DNA of 59,859 nt, taken from assembly GCA_903850425.1 (NCBI GenBank), contig CAINLR010000028.1, positions 1 to 59,859 on the forward strand. The letters are read 5' to 3'. Origin of the DNA: an uncultured Verrucomicrobia subdivision 3 bacterium (GTDB taxonomy: Bacteria; Verrucomicrobiota; Verrucomicrobiia; Limisphaerales; UBA11358). Under the pieces are notes generated by a model that was not told the DNA's origin, made no database searches, and was given only the letters and a program-made list of their open reading frames with translations. Below are positions 47,309 through 56,337 of this stretch, one piece after another (the first letter of the stretch is position 1; each line of letters opens with the position of its first letter). The position numbers and the translations under genes are program-made.

Positions 47309-48391
47309 ATGAAATTTCTGGACGAATATCGAGACGGCGACCTCGCGCAAAAACTGGCGGCGGAAATCCATCGCGTCACCACCAAGCCGTGGACGATCAT
47401 GGAAGTCTGCGGCGGCCAGACCCACGCCATTGTTAAGTTCGGCATTGATGAACTGCTGCCCAAGCAAATCACGCTCATCCACGGGCCGGGCTGTCCGGTG
47501 TGCGTGACGCCGCTGGAAGTGATTGACCAGGCGCTGGAAATCGCCGCGCGGTCGGAAGTGATTTTCACCTCGTTCGGCGACATGCTGCGCGTGCCCGGCA
47601 GCACCACGGATTTGCTTTCCGTGAAAGCCAAAGGCGGCGACGTGCGCATCGTCTATTCACCGCTCGACGCCGTGAAACTGGCGTCGGAAAATCCGGCGCG
47701 CGAAGTGGTTTTCTTTGGCGTCGGTTTTGAAACCACCGCGCCGGCCACGGCCATGGCGGTGTTTCAAGCGGCACAAAAGGGCTTAACCAATTTCTCCCTG
47801 CTCATCTCGCATGTGCTCGTGCCGCCGGCGATTGAAGCCTTGATGTCTTCGCCGAACTGCCGCGTGCAGGCATTTCTCGCCGCTGGCCACGTCTGCGCAG
47901 TGATGGGCTATGAGGAATATTTTCCGCTCGTGGAAAAATATCGCGTGCCGATTATCGTCACCGGGTTTGAGCCGCTGGATATTTTGCACGGCATTTTGCT
48001 GACGGTGCAGCAGCTGGAGTCGGGCCGCGCGGAAGTTGAGAACCAATACGCGCGGGCCGTCTGCCGCGCAGGCAACCAGCCGGCGCAGGCTTTGGTCAAA
48101 CAAGTCTTCCAAGTGGTGCCGCGCAAGTGGCGCGGCATCGGCGAAATTCCCCAGAGCGGTTTGGGTTTGAGTGCCGCTTACGCGGCGTTCGATGCCGCAA
48201 AAAAATTTGGGCTGACGGAGCATCGTGTCGAGGAACCAGCGGAATGTCTCGCGGGTTTGATCTTGCAGGGCTTGAAAAAACCGCACGAATGTCCGGCGTT
48301 CGGCACGCGCTGCACACCGGAACATCCCTTCGGTGCGACAATGGTTTCGAGCGAAGGCGCGTGCGCGGCCTACTATCGGTATCGGCGGTGA
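47309..48391 (+). CDS. hypD: Hydrogenase maturation protein HypD
   Basis: A 360-residue iron-sulfur protein starting '[20 protein letters not shown]'. Key motifs are '[11 protein letters not shown]', '[11 protein letters not shown]' and '[10 protein letters not shown]', and the [4Fe-4S] cysteines lie in the C-terminal part ('[17 protein letters not shown]'). HypD scaffolds assembly of the Fe(CN)2CO unit with HypC and HypE. The ATG at 47309 matches family starts; an upstream GTG at 47231 would only add text without counterpart. The 88-base gap after hypC holds nothing recognisable. Confidence 0.97.
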   Translation: MKFLDEYRDGDLAQKLAAEIHRVTTKPWTIMEVCGGQTHAIVKFGIDELLPKQITLIHGPGCPVCVTPLEVIDQALEIAARSEVIFTSFGDMLRVPGSTTDLLSVKAKGGDVRIVYSPLDAVKLASENPAREVVFFGVGFETTAPATAMAVFQAAQKGLTNFSLLISHVLVPPAIEALMSSPNCRVQAFLAAGHVCAVMGYEEYFPLVEKYRVPIIVTGFEPLDILHGILLTVQQLESGRAEVENQYARAVCRAGNQPAQALVKQVFQVVPRKWRGIGEIPQSGLGLSAAYAAFDAAKKFGLTEHRVEEPAECLAGLILQGLKKPHECPAFGTRCTPEHPFGATMVSSEGACAAYYRYRR

Positions 48392-48415
48392 AAATAATTT
48401 TATCTTGAAAAAAAC

Positions 48416-48497
48416 CTTCAACAATCAACCTTCAACGTCCAATGGTTCAGCGGGCACCGAACTCGGTTATTTGATATTGGAGGTTGAGTGTTCGATG
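48416..48497. repeat. Imperfect inverted repeat between hypD and hypE
   Basis: About 26 bases around 48416-48442 (containing CAACCTTCAACGTCCAAT) are nearly complementary to 48474-48497 (ATATTGGAGGTTGAGTG), with a 30-base loop. It separates hypD from hypE inside an otherwise tight operon. It could be a processing or attenuating hairpin, or a dispersed repeat. Confidence 0.55.
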
Positions 48498-48515
48498 TTT
48501 CCTATCTGAATTCCC

Positions 48516-49559
48516 ATGAACTTTGACTCAACCTGCCCGATTCCCATCGCTCAATATCCGCACGTCCTGATGGCGCATGGCGGCGGCGGCAAACTCATGC
48601 ACCAGTTGCTCGCAGAGGTTTTCGGCAAAGCCTTCAGCAATCCGATTCTCGACACGCGCCACGACTCGGCGCAGTTCACTCTTCCTCCTGGCCAGGTGGC
48701 GATGACCACGGATTCCTACGTCGTGCGCCCCATTTTTTTTCCGGGCGGTGACATCGGCTCAATGGCGGTTCACGGCACGGTGAACGACTTGGCGATGAGC
48801 GGTGCGCGGCCGCTCTATCTGACCAGCGCGTTCATCATCGAGGAAGGTTTGCCGATGGAAACTTTATGGCGGGTGGTGTGTTCGATGCGCGATGCGGCGA
48901 ACCAGTGCGGTGTGCAAATCGTCACCGGTGACACCAAAGTGGTGGACAAAGGCAAGGGCGACGGGCTGTTCATCAACACGGCGGGCATTGGCGTCATTGA
49001 ACATGCCCTGAACATCGCGCCGCAAAACGTGCAGCCCGGCGATGCGGTGATCGTCAGCGGCGATCTGGGCCGGCATGGCATGGCGATCATGGCCGTGCGC
49101 GAAGGCTTGCAATTTGAAAGCACCATTGAAAGCGACTCCGCGCCGGTTCACGAAGTTGTCTTGGATTTGCTCAAGGCGGGCATTGAAATTCATTGCCTGC
49201 GCGATCTGACGCGCGGCGGCCTGGCGAGCGCATTGAATGAAATCGCCGAAGCGGCGGGGGTGAAAATCGCGGTCGAACATAAATCAATCCCGGTGCGCGA
49301 AGACGTTCACGCCGCGTGCGAGATGCTCGGGCTGGATCCGCTCCACGTGGCGAACGAAGGGCGGTTTGTCGCCTTTGTGGCGGCGCCGGATACCGCGAGC
49401 GCCATGCAAATCCTGCGGCGTCACGAAGTCGCGGCCGGCGCCGCGCTCATTGGCCAAGTCACGGAGAAATCGGCGCCGCTGGTCACCATCAAAAGCACCA
49501 TCGGCGCAAGCCGGATTCTCGACATGCCGAGTGGCGAGCAGTTGCCGCGCATTTGTTGA
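48516..49559 (+). CDS. hypE: Hydrogenase maturation protein HypE
   Basis: A 347-residue ATP-dependent dehydratase of the AIR-synthase fold. It begins with '[14 protein letters not shown]' and '[21 protein letters not shown]', contains '[19 protein letters not shown]' and '[15 protein letters not shown]', and ends in 'LPRIC', whose final Cys carries the thiocarbamate converted to thiocyanate. It passes cyanide to the HypC-HypD iron. Length and C-terminus are intact. It is the last gene of the hypFCDE arm. Confidence 0.98.
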   Translation: MNFDSTCPIPIAQYPHVLMAHGGGGKLMHQLLAEVFGKAFSNPILDTRHDSAQFTLPPGQVAMTTDSYVVRPIFFPGGDIGSMAVHGTVNDLAMSGARPLYLTSAFIIEEGLPMETLWRVVCSMRDAANQCGVQIVTGDTKVVDKGKGDGLFINTAGIGVIEHALNIAPQNVQPGDAVIVSGDLGRHGMAIMAVREGLQFESTIESDSAPVHEVVLDLLKAGIEIHCLRDLTRGGLASALNEIAEAAGVKIAVEHKSIPVREDVHAACEMLGLDPLHVANEGRFVAFVAAPDTASAMQILRRHEVAAGAALIGQVTEKSAPLVTIKSTIGASRILDMPSGEQLPRIC

Positions 49560-49886
49560 GGGAGATCGGGGCGCTTCCATTGCCGCCTCCGGCGTCCAGG
49601 GATCTGGCACCGCCCCGGCACCTTCGTCTGTGCGAAGAAATTGGTTTTTCCACGAACCCGTCTAACCCCAGTTTGCGGATTCCTTGGGCACCCGAGGCTG
49701 GCTGGCTTACCAAGGCGCGGGCTTTGGCCTTGCCCAAGCTAAATCAACGCGGCCCCAATTCCAGTGATGAACCCGAGGCTCATTTGTGCAAGAAATGCTT
49801 ATGATTAAACAATCAGAGTGTGGCTGTCGGCGGATGAAAGGCGTTAGGGTTGGGTTGAAAATGTGGAACCGGAGCACAACCAACCT
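49560..49886. other. Intergenic region between hypE and a radical SAM gene
   Basis: Open frames here lack family text. A stretch around 49650-49760 is GC-rich with local palindromes such as CTTGGGCA/TGCCCAAG. It should hold the promoter for the radical SAM gene unless that gene is read from hypE. Nothing else recognised. Confidence 0.45.
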
Positions 49887-50777
49887 ATGACAGCGACTGC
49901 ACCAGCGAAAAAGAAACCGAGTGTTTCCTTTCATGTGCCGGCGCGCGAGACGGCGTTTGACCGGGCGCGTGATTTTCTGGGCAACCGGTTTGTGTATGCC
50001 GTGATTTCCTCGCGGGCCGGAGGGCTGTCGCTCGGCGTGAACATGAACCCGGACAAACGCTGTAATTTCGACTGCGCCTATTGCGAGGTGGACCGCCGGG
50101 TGCCGTCGCGCGAGGCCAGTCTGGATGTGGACGTGGTGGCGCAGGAACTGCGCAAGACCATCGCATTCATCCGCAGCGGACGGTTGGTGGCTCATCCCGC
50201 CTATCGCACGCTGCCCGCCGAGTTGCTGCAACTACGGCAGGTGGCGTTGAGCGGCGACGGCGAGCCGACCTTGGCGACCAATTTTGTCGAGGCCTTGCAA
50301 GCCGTGGTGCGGGTGCGGGCACTTGGCGGGTTTTTCAAAATTGTCCTTATCACCAACGGCACTGGCCTCCATCACGCGCAGGTGTTGCGCGGACTGGACT
50401 ACCTGACCAAGTCCGACGAAATCTGGATCAAACTGGATGGCGGCACCCAGGCGTTTCTGGAGAAGGTCAACCATACGGATGTGCCGTTGGAAAAAATTCT
50501 GGAAAATATTTTGCTTATCGGCCGGCAACGCCCGGTGGTGATCCAGAGTATGTTCCCGGCCATCCACGGGGATGAACCGCCGTTTGAGGAAATCAAGGAA
50601 TTCGCCCAGCGCTTGAAAGAACTCAAGGCGGCTGGTGCGGATATATCGCTGGTGCAAATCTACTCCGCCGCGCGCCCCGGCATCCAGACCGACTGGGGGC
50701 ATCTGCCCTTGCGGGTGCTTTCGCAAATCGCCCAAACCGTGCGCCAGGTTTCTGGGTTGAAAGCGGAAGTTTTTTAG
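49887..50777 (+). CDS. Radical SAM protein
   Basis: A 296-residue protein with the radical SAM cluster motif C59-x3-C63-x2-C66 in 'CNFDCAYC', followed by 'VALSGDGEPTLATNF' (the GDGEPT glycine-rich SAM-binding motif) and 'VLITNGTG'. These features resemble small uncharacterised radical SAM proteins close to the molybdenum-cofactor/wybutosine branch. The start at 49887 begins 'MTATAPAKKK'; a GTG at 49863 adds eight residues. It follows the hyp operon on the same strand, but a link with hydrogenase maturation is not established. Confidence 0.88.
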   Translation: MTATAPAKKKPSVSFHVPARETAFDRARDFLGNRFVYAVISSRAGGLSLGVNMNPDKRCNFDCAYCEVDRRVPSREASLDVDVVAQELRKTIAFIRSGRLVAHPAYRTLPAELLQLRQVALSGDGEPTLATNFVEALQAVVRVRALGGFFKIVLITNGTGLHHAQVLRGLDYLTKSDEIWIKLDGGTQAFLEKVNHTDVPLEKILENILLIGRQRPVVIQSMFPAIHGDEPPFEEIKEFAQRLKELKAAGADISLVQIYSAARPGIQTDWGHLPLRVLSQIAQTVRQVSGLKAEVF

Positions 50778-50903
50778 AATCTCGCTGGGATTTCTGGAAT
50801 CAAGATGGCCTTGCCGCGGCCGAGCGAGCCAACAAACCGGCAATTCGAATTATTCATTTTTCCGGCTCTAAATTCCGCGAGCCCTCGGGATTGATGGCGT
50901 AGG

Positions 50904-51382
50904 TCAGGAAAGTCGTTTCTGAGCCAGCCGCTCATGGATCTGTTGTTCGAGGTCATGTCTGGCCACGCATTTTTGCGGGCACGCGGGTCGGCGGCTTTTT
51001 GAACAATGGTAGCAAGTGTAGCGATGAGACATTGGCTTAACCATTTTTGCCACCAACGTTTCGCAACGCGGAAACACTGTGCGGTTACGCGAGGCGAACT
51101 TGAATTTGCCGGTGCCGCAAATTACCTGGTGCTTTTCCTCGGCGGTTACCCTGCGACCGCAATCGCCGCAGTGGATTAATCCCGTAAACGCGAATTCGTA
51201 ATGAGTTTGTGCATGAGGACTGCCGTCGCGGCCCAGCAGGGCCTGGTCTTGCTGATATTCCACCTCGGTAATTATCGGCTCGTGCTTCCCCTGATACCAT
51301 TGACTGCTGCCGCTGGGGTATTCAAAACGACCGTAACAGAAGGGCTTGATGAAAATCTTTGTAGTGTTTTCATGCTGGCAAC
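50904..51382 (-). pseudogene. Remnant of a large serine recombinase (Recombinase + zinc ribbon part)
   Basis: Reading from after a TAA at 51383-51385, the frame gives 'TTKIFIKPFCYGRFEYPSGS', then 'WYQGKHEPIITEVEYQQDQAL', 'HYEFAFTGLIHCGDCGRRVTA', and 'YTCYHCSKSRRPACPQKCV', ending at 50904. This is the Recombinase domain end plus zinc beta-ribbon (C-x2-C ... C-x2-C) of phage- or ICE-type large serine recombinases. The N-terminal catalytic resolvase domain with its Ser and the C-terminal coiled coil are missing, so it cannot be active. Its former element is not otherwise visible nearby. Confidence 0.85.
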
Positions 51383-51766
51383 CTTATCGCCGAAGAGCAC
51401 CAAGCCATAGGTGTGTAAAGTCGCCAGAATCGGTCAGTAGGAGAAAATACTTTGGAATTACTGTGCGACATATTGCACGCTGTTTTTCAAACCAACCTCG
51501 CGGCTATCCCCAAGCGGAAATTCGCGTGCTGAGGGCGCAAAAGCGCCAAGCTCCTCGGCTCAATGAGCATCAACGCTGCCGTTTGGCCAAGTAGTATGTG
51601 GCTGGTTTTTTATGCCTGCTCGTTGTGGTATATGACATACATCATATGGTTGCCTCTTCTGGCCTCTGGCAAATTACGGTCGAACCCCGATGAATGTTTA
51701 AACACGAAGTTATCAACCTCCAATTAAATGCGTAGTGTTCAACCCATCATCAGCCCAATAAAACCA
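51383..51766. other. Intergenic region before the PATR protein
   Basis: AT-richer than the surroundings. No gene is recognised; a short plus-strand frame to 51594 has no family text. It contains the ATATGA/TCATAT dyad listed separately and the probable promoter of the PATR gene. The recombinase remnant borders it on the left. Confidence 0.5.
51630..51647. promoter_or_regulatory. Candidate operator upstream of the PATR gene
   Basis: ATATGACATACATCATAT is a dyad with 6-bp arms around CATACA, about 120-140 bases upstream of the plausible PATR starts. It matches 15 of 18 bases of a second dyad at 56179-56196 upstream of the GH3 gene. The regulator is not known. Confidence 0.5.
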
Positions 51767-54700
51767 ATGAAATCCAACCTCACTATCACTGCCGATGCCA
51801 AAAAGGTGCCAAACCAGGTTCCTTCCAACGCGTCGGGAAACAAACCCATGCGAATTATGAAACTAAAACTTGCCGCGGCAATCATTGCCTTGTCGGCCAT
51901 GGCCGCCACAACGACCGTCTCTGGGGCGACGATTATTTGGAACGGCGGAGACGGCACAGGAACAGCCATCGGTGCCGTCACGAATTGGGTGGGCGGCGTT
52001 TCGCCCAATTCAGCCGCCGGAGACATCTGTCAATGGGACAGCACCGTTCCTGGCAATCTATTGCTAACCTCCACCAGCGCTAACGGCAACTTCAACAACG
52101 GCACGCCGGGTGTGAACTTTTACATTGCAGCGGGTCATACCGGTTCGTGGAATCTCCGTTCTCTAATTGCTGGGGGGTCTGCAAATATCGCCCTGAACGC
52201 TACGACGCTTGATAGTGGCGCAGGAGCTTATTCCTTGGGCGACGCCAGTGCCAATGTGCTGAATATTATTCTGCGACCCTCCTCATCCGGCGGCCCTCCC
52301 AACTCACCGATCCACACCAATCTAAACAATTCGGCGAACGCGGCCACGATCTTTCCGAATGTGAGATACCAATCCGGCGGCGGCAACCCGCATGTGGTGC
52401 AGTTTGATGGAACCGGAGATTGGAACGTCAGCAATACCCTTTGCATGGCCAACGGGCCGGCAACATATTTCGTAAAAGCCGGTTCGGGCACTTGGTTTTG
52501 GTCGGCTAATTCGATTGCGGGGGCTGCGCCCAGCGGTGGCATCGCCAGCCCCATTGACATCGAGGGTGGCAGACTGGTTATTACCGCCACTTCCTCCCTG
52601 CTGACCACGCAACGGATCACCAATAACGCAACTTTGGAATACAATGCTCCGGCGGCGCAGACCCTGTCTGGCCCGTTTAATGGCACCAACGGCACGTTGA
52701 TCGTGAGCGCGGGCACGCTGACACTGTCTTCATCCCAAAGTGACTGGACCGGCAACATCGTGCTCACGAACGGCGGCGTCTTGGTCGTCGGCGGCACCCA
52801 AAACATCGGCGGCACCGGCCCGCTGGGCATCAATAGCACGATTCTCTTTAAGGGTGGAACGCTGCAATTCAACGTGGCGAATACCTTCGATTATTCTCCG
52901 AACTTCAGCACGGCGGCCAATCAGGCGTATTCTTTCAACACCGGCGGGCAGTTGGTCACGTTGACGAACGCTCTGACCAGCAGCGGCGGCACGCTGACCA
53001 AGCTTGGTTCCGGCACGCTCACGCTGACGGGCGCGAATACCTACAGCGGCACGACCGCCGTTGGCGCTGGCAAACTGATCTTGCAAGGAACGGCGGGCAC
53101 CGGTGCCATCATCGTGTCCAACAGCACGTCGCTGGGCGTTTCTCAAGGCGGCACCCAGATCGCGACCTCATCGCTGACGGTGGGAACCAGTGCCAGTGCG
53201 ACCTTGGAATTTAACAATGTCAACAGCACGACGACGGCGGCAATTGACGCCGGCACCTTGGTCGCCGGCGGCACGGTTACAGTTAACATCAACAGCGGAT
53301 CATTTTTGACCGGCACATCCTATCCGTTGCTTCATTGGACTGCTGGATCGTTCACGGCAAGTTCGTTTGCGCTCGGTGCGATCACTGGCGCCGGCGGCAA
53401 CCTTTCGGTTTCCGGAAATACGCTCTACCTGAACGTCACTGCCCTGGCATCCAAATGGACCGGTGCTGCTGACGCCATTTGGAGCGCTACGTCTGGAGCC
53501 GTTGATTGGATTGCCGGCGGTTCTCCAAGTCAGTGGATCAACGGTGCCCCCGCCTTGTTTGATGATACGATTGCCAACGCCAATACCAATATTACCCTTG
53601 GTTCTTCGGTTGTTCCGAACGGGGTTACGGTTAATAACAATACAACGCCTTACACGATTGCTTGCAGCACTGGAAATGTAATCAGTGGTGCCACCAGCTT
53701 GACCAAGAACGGCAATAGTTCATTGACGATCTCTGGCGGCGTCAACACCTACAGCGGTGCGACCACCATCAACGGCGGCATATTAAGTGTGGACGCGCTG
53801 GCCAACGGCGGTTTGCCCAGCGACATCGGTCAATCCGGCAATGCGGCAGCCAATCTGGTGCTCAACGGCGGCACGTTGCAATACACCGGCAGTGCGCAGG
53901 ACAGTGATCGCCTGTTCACCCTCGGCACCGGCAACGGCACGATCAATGCCTCAAGTTCAGGCGCGTTGAACCTGACCAACAGCGGCCCGGTCACCTTGAG
54001 CGGTTCCGGCGCGCGCACGCTCACCCTGACGGGCACCAGCACGGATGACAACACCCTCTCGGCTCGGCTCGCGGACAGTGGCGGCGCTACTTCGATGGCG
54101 AAGAACGGCGCGGGTAAATGGGTTTTGACTGGAAACAATACGAATTCCGGCACGGTAACGATTGCCGCGGGGACACTTCAAGTCGGGACGGGCGGCGCGA
54201 GCGGTGCGGTCGGCAGCGGCAACATTGTTGACAACGGCACGCTTATCTTCAACACCACCAGCACCCTGACCAATGGCACCGTCACCGGCACCGGTGCGGT
54301 GACCGTGGATGGCAGTGGCACGGTCATTCTGCCCGGCAACAACAACTATTCGGGCGCCACCATCATCAATGCGGGCACGTTGCAGATCGGTAACGGTGGT
54401 GCCACTGGCACACTCAACGGCGGCGGCGCCGTGACGGTCAATGGCACGCTCATCTACAACAGCACTTCCACCATCAACGTCGGTGGCCTGTTTGGTGGCG
54501 GGATTGGCGGAACTGGAAATCTGATCGTGCGCAAAGGCACCTTTCAGGCGTTGGGGGCCAATAGTTACAGCGGTTGGACGCAAATTGACCCCGGGGCATC
54601 GTTCCAGCCTTCCTTCGGCAACCAAGGGTTGCTCGCCAGTTCCGTTGTGACCAACAACGGCACGCTCATCTTGGGTCGCCAGGACAACGCGGTTTTCATT

Positions 54701-55900
54701 TATAGTGGCAACATCGTCGGAACTGGTGCGGTCACCAAAATCGCCAACAACGGAAATGACGGTGATGTGACGCTGCTGGGAAATAACACCTACACCGGCG
54801 GGACCTATATCTTGGGCGGTCACATCATCGTTGGCGACAACGGCACGCCCGGTGCGGGATCATTTGTTGGCGGTGTCTTCCTGACGAACGATTACGCCCA
54901 CAACCAGTTCGGCACCGCGCCGAATGATTTCGTGCCCGCCACGCTCGTCTTCAATCGCCCGGATGACTTGATCTTTCCGGGCAATATTGTCGGCGAAGGT
55001 TTCGTGACGCTCACCGGCTCGGGCACGGTGACGCTCACCGGCAATAACACCTATACCAACCGCGGCACCGGTGCCACGATGACCATTAACGCTGGCAAGC
55101 TGGTGGTTGGTAATGGCGGCACAACCGGCTCCGTCGGCACGGGTGCCATTGTCAACAATACCGAACTGGACTTCAACCGCTCCGACGCTATGAGCATCAG
55201 TCGCGTCATCAGTGGCGGCGGAACGCTTGTAAAACTCGGTGCCGGCGAGCTCACTCTGAGCGCCGCCAACACCTACACCGGTGCCACCACCGTCAGCAAC
55301 GGCACCTTGGTGGTGACCGGTGGCGCGATCGGCGGTGACTTGAACCTTGAAGGCGGCACCTATATTGCCGGCGGAACGAGCACTGTCATCACCAACACGG
55401 TGGCCGGAAGCATGAACATTGATGCCGGAACTTTGGTGGCCACGCTGAATAAGTCGGTGGTGGAATCGAACACCTTCTTCCAAGTTGCTGGCGCTATTAA
55501 CCGCACGGGCGGGTCGCTGAAATTGCTCATTGCCGGTCCGCTGCCCACCATCGGCGAGACCTATGTCCTCTTCAGCCAGCCGGTCACCGGTGGCGCTGCC
55601 ATGCCGATTGCCTCGCCCGGCTTTACGGTCACGAACAATCTGGCTGATGACGGGTCCATCACGGTGACCGCGGTCTCACCCAAGCCCACCATCACCGCGT
55701 CGGTTGCCGGCGCGAACTTGAACTTGTCGTGGCCGGTCGCCTGGGCGGGTGGCGTGCATCTGCAGAGCCAGACCAATACCGTGGCCAAAGGCCTTGGAAC
55801 GAATTGGGTCACCATTCCGGGCACTGACGGGGGTAACACCTACTCGGCTCCCGTAATCAAAATGAACGGTTCCGTATTCTATCGTCTGATTACGCCGTAA
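51767..55900 (+). CDS. Giant autotransporter-strand-repeat (PATR) surface protein
   Basis: About 1377 residues from 51767. The signal peptide is 'MKLKLAAAIIALSAMAATTTVSG'-like, so starts at 51728, 51767, 51848 or 51857 are all possible; 51767 is a compromise. At least eight PATR units are visible, such as 'LTGANTYSGTTAVGAG', 'PGNNNYSGATIINAGTLQ', 'LLGNNTYTGGTYILGG' and 'LSAANTYTGATTVSNGTL', separated by beta-rich Gly/Thr/Asn spacers. No autotransporter barrel follows. Instead the C-terminus is 'LQSQTNTV ... NWVTIPG ... FYRLITP', the verrucomicrobial end module. A surface-displayed beta-solenoid, probably adhesive or glycan-binding, is the natural inference. Confidence 0.88.
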   Translation: MKSNLTITADAKKVPNQVPSNASGNKPMRIMKLKLAAAIIALSAMAATTTVSGATIIWNGGDGTGTAIGAVTNWVGGVSPNSAAGDICQWDSTVPGNLLLTSTSANGNFNNGTPGVNFYIAAGHTGSWNLRSLIAGGSANIALNATTLDSGAGAYSLGDASANVLNIILRPSSSGGPPNSPIHTNLNNSANAATIFPNVRYQSGGGNPHVVQFDGTGDWNVSNTLCMANGPATYFVKAGSGTWFWSANSIAGAAPSGGIASPIDIEGGRLVITATSSLLTTQRITNNATLEYNAPAAQTLSGPFNGTNGTLIVSAGTLTLSSSQSDWTGNIVLTNGGVLVVGGTQNIGGTGPLGINSTILFKGGTLQFNVANTFDYSPNFSTAANQAYSFNTGGQLVTLTNALTSSGGTLTKLGSGTLTLTGANTYSGTTAVGAGKLILQGTAGTGAIIVSNSTSLGVSQGGTQIATSSLTVGTSASATLEFNNVNSTTTAAIDAGTLVAGGTVTVNINSGSFLTGTSYPLLHWTAGSFTASSFALGAITGAGGNLSVSGNTLYLNVTALASKWTGAADAIWSATSGAVDWIAGGSPSQWINGAPALFDDTIANANTNITLGSSVVPNGVTVNNNTTPYTIACSTGNVISGATSLTKNGNSSLTISGGVNTYSGATTINGGILSVDALANGGLPSDIGQSGNAAANLVLNGGTLQYTGSAQDSDRLFTLGTGNGTINASSSGALNLTNSGPVTLSGSGARTLTLTGTSTDDNTLSARLADSGGATSMAKNGAGKWVLTGNNTNSGTVTIAAGTLQVGTGGASGAVGSGNIVDNGTLIFNTTSTLTNGTVTGTGAVTVDGSGTVILPGNNNYSGATIINAGTLQIGNGGATGTLNGGGAVTVNGTLIYNSTSTINVGGLFGGGIGGTGNLIVRKGTFQALGANSYSGWTQIDPGASFQPSFGNQGLLASSVVTNNGTLILGRQDNAVFIYSGNIVGTGAVTKIANNGNDGDVTLLGNNTYTGGTYILGGHIIVGDNGTPGAGSFVGGVFLTNDYAHNQFGTAPNDFVPATLVFNRPDDLIFPGNIVGEGFVTLTGSGTVTLTGNNTYTNRGTGATMTINAGKLVVGNGGTTGSVGTGAIVNNTELDFNRSDAMSISRVISGGGTLVKLGAGELTLSAANTYTGATTVSNGTLVVTGGAIGGDLNLEGGTYIAGGTSTVITNTVAGSMNIDAGTLVATLNKSVVESNTFFQVAGAINRTGGSLKLLIAGPLPTIGETYVLFSQPVTGGAAMPIASPGFTVTNNLADDGSITVTAVSPKPTITASVAGANLNLSWPVAWAGGVHLQSQTNTVAKGLGTNWVTIPGTDGGNTYSAPVIKMNGSVFYRLITP

Positions 55901-55927
55901 CGGCAGCTACAAATTGCATGAAAGCAT

Positions 55928-55955
55928 GGGCGGCAGAAGGAGCCTTCTGCCGCCC
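55928..55955 (+). terminator. Hairpin after the PATR gene
   Basis: GGGCGGCAGAAGG pairs perfectly with CCTTCTGCCGCCC around a 2-base turn, 28 bases after the stop codon. The T-tract is weak (GAATTGCT), so it may be a stabilising 3' hairpin rather than an efficient terminator. Confidence 0.6.
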
Positions 55956-56337
55956 GAATTGCTGAGGATACATATCGCTTTTGAAGTTGGGGCGTAAAGT
56001 TCTCGTTGGTCATCACCTGTTGTTCTAATCCACATACTCATTGTTTGGTAGTGCCGATAACCAAGCCAATGCCAGATCAAACTGAGTCATCGAATTTATC
56101 TCGCCATTTGGGTGAATGGCGGGAACTTGGGGGGTGGCGCCCGGTTGCTGCTGGGTCATCCGGGTGCCACTTTTTAAAATATGACATTCGGCATATTTCA
56201 ACCCAACACGCATTACGGTATGGTTCGCCTAAATTGGCCTTATTCAGCGAACGTAAAGTAATTGCCTGACCGGATGTGTTTGCCTCGTAGCTGCCAGTGG
56301 TCCGAATATTTAAGAAAACAACTCGTAGAATCAAACA
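55956..56337. other. Intergenic region before the GH3 gene
   Basis: No gene is recognised; minus-strand frames here lack family text. The region holds a GTGCCAC-bearing GC-rich stretch at about 56130-56170, the dyad at 56179-56196, and AT-rich sequence close to the GH3 start that should contain its promoter. Confidence 0.45.
56179..56196. promoter_or_regulatory. Candidate operator upstream of the GH3 gene
   Basis: ATATGACATTCGGCATAT lies within the wider dyad AAATATG-N8-CATATTT, about 140 bases upstream of the GH3 start. It shares 15 of 18 bases with the dyad at 51630-51647. Confidence 0.5.

Noticed and set aside
50778-50903. tRNA or attachment site next to the recombinase remnant
   Set aside because: No cloverleaf or direct repeat could be recognised.
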